Source: Bradyrhizobium retamae (GTDB taxonomy: Bacteria; Pseudomonadota; Alphaproteobacteria; Rhizobiales; Xanthobacteraceae). From it: 64,000 nucleotides of DNA. Under the pieces are notes generated by a model that saw only the letters and a program-made list of their open reading frames with translations, was not told the origin of the DNA and did not search any database. The translations under genes were made by a program, and so were the position numbers. How positions within the stretch are numbered: position 1 is the first letter of the stretch; every line of letters starts with the position of its first letter. Location: the NCBI RefSeq assembly GCF_001440415.1, contig NZ_LLYA01000124.1, forward strand, positions 60,825-124,824. The letters run 5' to 3'. This document shows, piece after piece, positions 55,788 to 64,000 of this stretch.

Positions 55788-56294
55788 ATGCCGATTGTCC
55801 GAAACACCGCTCTCGCTCTGCTTTTGTCATCGGCGACGCTTTTGAGCGTGCATGCCCAGACACCTATTCCCGACGCCATTGCGACGCCGGGAGAAAAAGC
55901 CGTGCTCACCCTCCACGCCGAGGGCGCGCAGGTCTACGAATGCAAGGCCGGCTCCGACGGCAAGCTAGCCTGGGCATTCCGCGAGCCGATCGCGACGCTG
56001 CTGCTCGACGGCAAGACCGTCGGCCGGCACTACACCGGTCCGAACTGGGAGCACATCGACTCTAGCGCCGTCGTCGGCAAGGCAGCCGGCAACGCCCCCG
56101 GCGCGACGGCGAACGATATTCCCTGGCTGAAGCTGGAGGTGACGTCCGGCCGCGGCACCGGAATCCTCTCCGGCGTCACGACCGTGCAGCGGATCAACAC
56201 GGCAGGCGGAAAACTCGAAGGCGCCTGCGACAAGGCCGGCAGCTATCGCAACGTGCCCTACTCCGCGGACTACGTGTTTTTGCGCAAGGGGTGA
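55788..56294 (+). CDS. DUF3455 exported protein
   Basis: 168 residues. Signal peptide LALLLSSATLLSVHAQ, then a beta-rich domain (GEKAVLTLHAEGAQVYECKAG, WAFREPIATLL, GRHYTGPNWEHIDSSAVVGK). The family is uncharacterised. Two Cys are seen in the mature part (ECKAG and GACDKAG). It lies between icd and the convergent alaS. Confidence 0.85.
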   Translation: MPIVRNTALALLLSSATLLSVHAQTPIPDAIATPGEKAVLTLHAEGAQVYECKAGSDGKLAWAFREPIATLLLDGKTVGRHYTGPNWEHIDSSAVVGKAAGNAPGATANDIPWLKLEVTSGRGTGILSGVTTVQRINTAGGKLEGACDKAGSYRNVPYSADYVFLRKG

Positions 56295-56357
56295 CACTCT
56301 TCGTCCGAGGTCACGCCGAAGCGCGTATTTCGCGAGGCTCCATCCCCGTCAGCACGC

Positions 56358-59045
<2,688 letters not shown>

Positions 59046-59257
59046 CCAATCGGAAAAAAGGGCCGGGTCAGGCTACAACCAGCCTTTAACCTTCCGGCGG
59101 AACGCTTTTAGACAAGGCGGCCTGCGGTGTCCAGAAACTGTGCAGGCGGATCATAGGCTTGCCGCAGCACACAAGATGGGCGCGCAAGTCCCGTTGATAA
59201 TGCTGCGGCTGCGTTGACAGACTTGGCAGGGCTGTGTTTCCCTCTTATCTGTAAGAC

Positions 59258-59426
59258 GTCACGTCGGGAGAGATCGGCTTAAGCGCCGGCGCCGAAGGAG
59301 CAACCGCCCCGGAAACTCTCAGGCAAACGGACCGCGTGACGAGATAGCATCTGGAAAGAGACGCCGGGCGGCATGCGCCCAGGGCGTCCGCCGACGGGAT
59401 AATACTCTCAGGCACAGCGACAGATG
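59258..59426 (+). ncRNA. Tandem glycine riboswitch
   Basis: Aptamer 1 (59258-59340) is closed by GTCACG/CGTGAC and aptamer 2 (59348-59426) by CATCTG/CAGATG. Both have the glycine-aptamer core: GGGAGAG or GGAAAGAG near the start and CTCTCAGGCAAA or CTCTCAGGCACAG near the end. A GAC-like linker joins them. Glycine binding would switch on gcvT-gcvH-gcvP. The expression platform lies at 59427-59466, with the hairpin GGAGAC/GTCTCC before the gcvT start. Confidence 0.95.
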
Positions 59427-59466
59427 GGGCTTTCTTTGGGTTTTTGGAGACTGGTCTCCGGAACCC

Positions 59467-60627
59467 ATGAGGGCCTTGACGATGCTGGCAAGCGACAAAT
59501 CCTCCCTCAAACGCACTCCGTTGCACGGGCTCCATGTGGCGCGCGGCGGCAAGATGGTTCCGTTCGCGGGCTATGAGATGCCGGTGCAATTCCCGGCCGG
59601 GGTGTTGAAGGAACATCTGCATACGCGAAGCGCCGCCGGCCTGTTCGACGTCTCGCATATGGGCCAACTCACGCTGCGGGCGAAATCCGGCCGGGTCGAA
59701 GACGCGGCACTGGCGCTGGAGCGTCTGGTGCCGCAGGACATCGTGGCGGTTGCGCCGCAACGGCAACGCTATGCCCAGTTCACCAATGGCAACGGCGGCA
59801 TTCTCGACGATCTGATGGTGGCGAATTTCGGCGACCACCTGTTTCTGGTCGTCAACGCCGCCTGCAAGGCCGAGGACGAAGCGCATCTGCGCGCGCATCT
59901 CTCGGATACCTGCATCATCGATTCGCTGCCGGACCGCGCGCTGATCGCGCTGCAGGGGCCGAAAGCGGAATCGGCGCTGGCGAAACTTTGTGCAGACGTG
60001 ACCACAATGCGGTTCATGGATACCGGGCCGCGCAAGGTCGCCGGCTTCGACTGCTTCGTCTCGCGCTCCGGCTATACCGGCGAGGACGGTTTTGAGATTT
60101 CGGTGCCGGCCGAACAGGCCGAGGCGCTGGTGACGCAACTCCTGGACAATCCGGACGTGCTGCCGATCGGGTTGGGCGCGCGCGACAGCCTGCGGCTGGA
60201 AGCCGGGCTTTGCCTCTACGGCCACGACCTCGACACCACCACGACGCCGGTCGAGGGCGCGCTGGAATGGTCGGTGCAGAAGAGCCGTCGCAGCGGCGGC
60301 GCCCGCGCCGGCGGCTTTCCGGGCGCAGAAAAAATCCTCTCACAGTTTGAAAAAGGCGCATCGCGTCGCCGCGTCGGCTTGCGCGCGCAAGGCCGCGCGC
60401 CGGTGCGCGAAGGCGCGCAATTGTTCGCGGACACCGCTTCAAGCGAGCCGATCGGCAAGGTGACGTCAGGCGGCTTCGGCCCGACCCTCAATGCACCGAT
60501 TGCGATGGGCTATCTGCCGACCGCGCTTGCCGCAAACGGCACGCAGGTTTTCGCCGAAGTGCGCGGCCAGCGCCTGCCGCTGCAGGTCGCAGCCATGCCA
60601 TTCGTTCCCAACACCTACAAACGCTGA
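59467..60627 (+). CDS. gcvT: Glycine cleavage system T protein (aminomethyltransferase)
   Basis: 386 residues from ATG 59467; ATG 59482 ([18 protein letters not shown]) is an equally plausible start. It moves the methylene unit from the lipoyl H protein to tetrahydrofolate. Motifs: [45 protein letters not shown], and [15 protein letters not shown]. Controlled by the glycine riboswitch upstream and followed after 26 bases by gcvH. Confidence 0.96.
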   Translation: MRALTMLASDKSSLKRTPLHGLHVARGGKMVPFAGYEMPVQFPAGVLKEHLHTRSAAGLFDVSHMGQLTLRAKSGRVEDAALALERLVPQDIVAVAPQRQRYAQFTNGNGGILDDLMVANFGDHLFLVVNAACKAEDEAHLRAHLSDTCIIDSLPDRALIALQGPKAESALAKLCADVTTMRFMDTGPRKVAGFDCFVSRSGYTGEDGFEISVPAEQAEALVTQLLDNPDVLPIGLGARDSLRLEAGLCLYGHDLDTTTTPVEGALEWSVQKSRRSGGARAGGFPGAEKILSQFEKGASRRRVGLRAQGRAPVREGAQLFADTASSEPIGKVTSGGFGPTLNAPIAMGYLPTALAANGTQVFAEVRGQRLPLQVAAMPFVPNTYKR

Positions 60628-60653
60628 ACCTGCAAACGCTGAGGGAAATTTTC

Positions 60654-61019
60654 ATGACGACGCTGTTCACATCCGACCACGAATGGCTCCGCATCGAGGG
60701 CGATGTCGCCACCATCGGCGTCACCGATTATGCGCAATCGCAGCTCGGCGACGTCGTGTTCGTCGAATTGCCGAAAGTCGGCCGCGCCCTGAAGAAGGCC
60801 GAAGCCGCCGCCGTCGTGGAGTCGGTGAAAGCCGCTTCCGACGTCTACGCGCCGATCTCGGGCGAAGTGATCGAGGTCAACGAGGCGCTCGCCGCCGAAC
60901 CCGCGCTGGTGAATTCCGACGCCGGCGGCAAGGCCTGGTTCTTCAAGCTGAAGATTGCGGACAAGAGCGAACTCGGCGGCCTGATGGATGAGGCCGCCTA
61001 CGCCAAGCATACGGCCTGA
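60654..61019 (+). CDS. gcvH: Glycine cleavage system H protein
   Basis: 121 residues. Carries the lipoyl-lysine arm that shuttles the aminomethyl group among P, T and L proteins; the lipoyl Lys is in [13 protein letters not shown]. It ends 11 bases before gcvP. The operon order T-H-P is standard. Confidence 0.97.
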   Translation: MTTLFTSDHEWLRIEGDVATIGVTDYAQSQLGDVVFVELPKVGRALKKAEAAAVVESVKAASDVYAPISGEVIEVNEALAAEPALVNSDAGGKAWFFKLKIADKSELGGLMDEAAYAKHTA

Positions 61020-61030
61020 GGAAGAAACCA

Positions 61031-63919
61031 ATGAACGCGCCGCTCAAGACTACAGCCGAAGCCGCCACCGATTTCGTGCGCCGCCATATCGGCCCCTCGC
61101 CCCGCGACATCGCGGTGATGCTGGAGAGCGTCGGCGCAAAAAGCCTCGGCGAATTGATGAGCCAGACGCTGCCGTCCTCGATCCGGCAAAAGGCGCCGCT
61201 CGATCTCGGCCCCGCGTTGAGCGAAACCGAGGCGCTTTCGCATATGCGCGAGCTCGCCGCGCAAAACCAGGTGTTCACCTCGCTGATCGGCCAAGGCTAT
61301 TCCGGCACCATTTTGCCCACGGTGATCCAGCGCAATATTTTGGAGAACCCGGCCTGGTACACGGCCTATACGCCCTATCAGCCGGAAATCAGCCAGGGGC
61401 GGTTGGAAGCGCTGTTCAACTTCCAGACCATGGTCAGCGACCTCACCGGGCTCGATGTGGCCAACGCCTCGCTGCTCGATGAAGGTACCGCCGCGGCGGA
61501 GGCGATGGCGCTGGCCGAGCGCGCCTCGCAAGTGAAGACAAAATCGTTCTTCGTCGATGCGGAAGTGCATCCGCAGACGCTCGCGGTGCTGCGCACCCGT
61601 GCCGAGCCGCTAGGCTGGAATCTGATCGTCGGCGATCCTCTCGCCGATCTCGAAGGCGCCGATGTGTTCGGTGGCCTGCTGCAATATCCGGGAACAACGG
61701 GCGCGGTGCGCGACCTCCGGCCGGCGATCGCGGCGTTGCGTGCGAAGGGCGCACTCGCCGTCGTCGCGGCCGATCTCCTGGCGCTGACGCTGATCGCCTC
61801 CCCCGGCGAACTCGGCGCTGACATCGCCATCGGCTCGGCGCAGCGGTTCGGCGTGCCGATGGGCTATGGCGGCCCGCACGCGGCCTACATGGCGGTGCGC
61901 GACGCGCTGAAGCGTTCGCTGCCCGGCCGCATCGTCGGGCTGTCGGTGGATTCGCGGGGGGCTCCGGCCTATCGGCTGGCGCTGCAGACCCGCGAGCAGC
62001 ATATCCGCCGCGAAAAGGCCACCTCCAACATCTGTACCGCGCAGGTGCTGCTGGCGGTGATCGCTTCGATGTATGCGGTCTATCACGGGCCCGAAGGGCT
62101 GACGCATATCGCGCGCACCGTGCACCGGCGCGCGGCGGTGCTGGCGGCCGGGCTGACAAAACTCGGTCATGCGCCGGCCTCGCCGGCGTTCTTCGATACG
62201 ATCACGGTCGCCGCGGGCGCGAAGCAGAGTGAAATCGTTGCACGCGCGCTCGCCGAGAAGATCAATCTTCGTATCGGTGACGGCACGCTCGGTATCGCCG
62301 TGGACGAAACGACCACGCCTGCGACTGTGGAAGCGGTATGGCGCGCCTTTGGCGGCAAGCTGTCCTATGCGGATGTCGAGTTGGGCGCGCGAGACGCGTT
62401 GCCCGCCGAACTGAAGCGCGACAGCGCCTTCCTCGTCCATCCCGTGTTCCACACACACCGCTCCGAGACGGAGCTGCTGCGCTACATGCGCAAGCTATCA
62501 GATCGCGACCTCGCGCTCGACCGCGCCATGATCCCGCTCGGCTCCTGCACCATGAAGCTGAACGCGACCACGGAAATGATCCCGCTGACCTGGCCCGAGT
62601 TCGGCTCGCTCCATCCGTTCGCCCCGCGCGAGCAGGCGGCCGGCTATCACGCGCTGTTTGCGCGGCTGGAAAAATGGCTGTGCGACATCACCGGCTATGA
62701 CGCGATCTCGCTGCAGCCGAATTCCGGCGCGCAGGGCGAATATGCCGGGCTGCTCGCGATCCGCGCCTATCATGCCGCGCGCGGCGAGCCGCACCGCAAG
62801 GTGTGCCTGATCCCCTCCTCCGCGCACGGCACCAATCCGGCGTCTGCCCACATGGCCGGCATGGAAGTGGTGGTGACGGCCTGCGACGCGCGCGGCGATG
62901 TCGATGTCGACGATCTCCGCACCAAGGCGGAGAAGCATTCGAAGAATCTTGCCGCCGTGATGATCACCTATCCCTCGACGCATGGCGTGTTCGAGGAGCA
63001 CATCACGGAGATCTGCGACATCGTGCATAGCCATGGCGGCCAGGTCTATCTCGACGGCGCCAACATGAACGCGCAGGTCGGCCTCTCCCGCCCCGGCGAT
63101 TACGGCGCCGACGTCTCGCATCTCAATCTGCACAAGACGTTCTGCATTCCCCATGGCGGCGGCGGCCCGGGCATGGGCCCGATCGGCGTCAAGGCTCATC
63201 TTGCGCCCTATCTGCCAAGTCATCCTTCAAATTGCCACCCCGCAACGGATGGTGCGGTGCCGCATCCCATCGGCCCCGTGTCGGCGGCGCCGTTCGGCTC
63301 GGCATCGATCCTGACCATCTCCTACATTTATATCCTGATGATGGGTGGCGAAGGCCTGACGCGCGCCACTGAAATGGCGATCCTCAACGCCAACTACATC
63401 GCCAGCCGGCTCGATCCGCATTTCCCGGTGCTCTACAAGAACGCCAAGGGGCGCGTCGCGCATGAATGCATCGTCGATCCGCGGCCGCTGAAGACGACGA
63501 GCGGCGTCACCGTCGATGACATCGCAAAGCGCCTGATCGACTACGGCTTCCACGCGCCGACCATGAGTTTTCCGGTACCGGGCACGCTGATGATCGAGCC
63601 GACCGAATCGGAATCGAAGGCGGAGCTGGACCGGTTCTGCGACGCGATGATTGCGATCCGAAGCGAGATCACGGAAATCGAGATCGGCCGCTGGAAGGTC
63701 GAAGCCTCGCCCTTGCGCCACGCCCCGCACACCGTGCACGACATTGTCGATGATGCATGGAACCGCCCCTATAGCCGCGCCACGGGTTGCTTCCCCGATG
63801 GCATCTCGCGCACCGACAAATATTGGAGCCCGGTCGGTCGCGTCGACAACGTCTATGGCGACCGCAATCTGGTGTGCTCGTGCCCGCCGATTGAGGATTA
63901 CGCGCAGGCTGCGGAGTGA
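61031..63919 (+). CDS. gcvP: Glycine dehydrogenase (decarboxylating), P protein
   Basis: 962 residues, full-length fused P protein. Decarboxylates glycine with PLP and passes the aminomethyl group to GcvH. PLP-Lys in [22 protein letters not shown]-terminal [15 protein letters not shown]; also [15 protein letters not shown]. It completes the glycine-cleavage operon under the riboswitch. The 81 bases after it show no further feature. Confidence 0.98.
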   Translation: MNAPLKTTAEAATDFVRRHIGPSPRDIAVMLESVGAKSLGELMSQTLPSSIRQKAPLDLGPALSETEALSHMRELAAQNQVFTSLIGQGYSGTILPTVIQRNILENPAWYTAYTPYQPEISQGRLEALFNFQTMVSDLTGLDVANASLLDEGTAAAEAMALAERASQVKTKSFFVDAEVHPQTLAVLRTRAEPLGWNLIVGDPLADLEGADVFGGLLQYPGTTGAVRDLRPAIAALRAKGALAVVAADLLALTLIASPGELGADIAIGSAQRFGVPMGYGGPHAAYMAVRDALKRSLPGRIVGLSVDSRGAPAYRLALQTREQHIRREKATSNICTAQVLLAVIASMYAVYHGPEGLTHIARTVHRRAAVLAAGLTKLGHAPASPAFFDTITVAAGAKQSEIVARALAEKINLRIGDGTLGIAVDETTTPATVEAVWRAFGGKLSYADVELGARDALPAELKRDSAFLVHPVFHTHRSETELLRYMRKLSDRDLALDRAMIPLGSCTMKLNATTEMIPLTWPEFGSLHPFAPREQAAGYHALFARLEKWLCDITGYDAISLQPNSGAQGEYAGLLAIRAYHAARGEPHRKVCLIPSSAHGTNPASAHMAGMEVVVTACDARGDVDVDDLRTKAEKHSKNLAAVMITYPSTHGVFEEHITEICDIVHSHGGQVYLDGANMNAQVGLSRPGDYGADVSHLNLHKTFCIPHGGGGPGMGPIGVKAHLAPYLPSHPSNCHPATDGAVPHPIGPVSAAPFGSASILTISYIYILMMGGEGLTRATEMAILNANYIASRLDPHFPVLYKNAKGRVAHECIVDPRPLKTTSGVTVDDIAKRLIDYGFHAPTMSFPVPGTLMIEPTESESKAELDRFCDAMIAIRSEITEIEIGRWKVEASPLRHAPHTVHDIVDDAWNRPYSRATGCFPDGISRTDKYWSPVGRVDNVYGDRNLVCSCPPIEDYAQAAE

Positions 63920-64000
63920 CGCTCATGTCCCGGACGCGGAGCAGCGCTAGTGTTCTGACTCATTCATTTGCATCCCGCTTTTGCGATGGCGAGCGCTTTT

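Noticed and set aside
54454..55863. 469-codon open frame on the minus strand across icd
   Set aside because: It is the antisense shadow of icd, whose product is unmistakable, and its peptide has no recognisable domain.

Overview
The window looks like chromosomal DNA of a slow-growing, Bradyrhizobium-type alphaproteobacterium (Nitrobacteraceae). The evidence is the high GC content, the codon use, and marker proteins of that group: DUF1476 beside purC, small PurL/PurQ/PurS, egtB-egtD, the gcvT-H-P layout, and abundant palindromic intergenic repeats with arms such as GTCATTCCGGG. No rRNA, tRNA, CRISPR array, transposase or prophage gene was seen. Most of the window is housekeeping or ordinary accessory genes.

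Layout. 1-3.4 kb: tail of a secreted PepSY-like protein, a TetR gene with nested palindromes nearby, and a three-gene minus-strand operon encoding a MotA/TolQ/ExbB-type channel, a membrane-anchored protein with a DUF2135-like domain, and a small membrane protein. 3.6-5.6 kb: a NarX/NarL-type two-component pair divergent from that operon. 5.8-14 kb: purB, TetR/RidA with three operator copies, murI (its 3' end duplicated 0.7 kb downstream), a HbpS/GlcG-like protein, acyltransferase, HpcH/HpaI aldolase, an orphan E2-like acyltransferase, rpsD. 14-22.3 kb: FMN hydroxy-acid oxidase, threonine aldolase, GH17-type membrane glucanosyltransferase divergent from a Tat-exported GH1 enzyme, two tandem serine hydrolases. 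22.3-28.7 kb: macrodomain, grxD and bolA, with bolA and grxD split by the ergothioneine genes egtB-egtD, small orphans and ltrA.

28.7-38.4 kb: a dispersed purine block (purL, purQ, purS, purC, all minus strand) interleaved with plus-strand genes for a thioesterase, a DMT exporter, a secreted Gly/Ser-rich protein, CorA and DUF1476. 38.5-46.5 kb: LysR plus a PEP-mutase-family enzyme, then a nitrate/cyanate-type ABC transporter with cyanase (cynS). This operon is preceded by a near-consensus sigma-54 promoter and is divergent from a PAS-PAS-AAA+-Fis enhancer-binding regulator. 46.5-52.8 kb: outer-membrane-like protein, rhodanese, acyl-CoA dehydrogenase, OsmC, TetR, and a DUF2182/DUF1326 pair. 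52.9-64 kb: TrmJ fused to a DUF559-like domain, icd, DUF3455, alaS (with an internal low-GC tract), tandem glycine riboswitch, gcvT-gcvH-gcvP.

The best candidates for something poorly described are the three-gene channel operon (1345-3384) with its adjacent two-component system, the sigma-54-controlled cyanate/ABC locus, the GH17/GH1 glucan locus with an apparent non-canonical start, the mosaic alaS, and the duplicated murI tail. No unmistakable new defence or mobile system was found.
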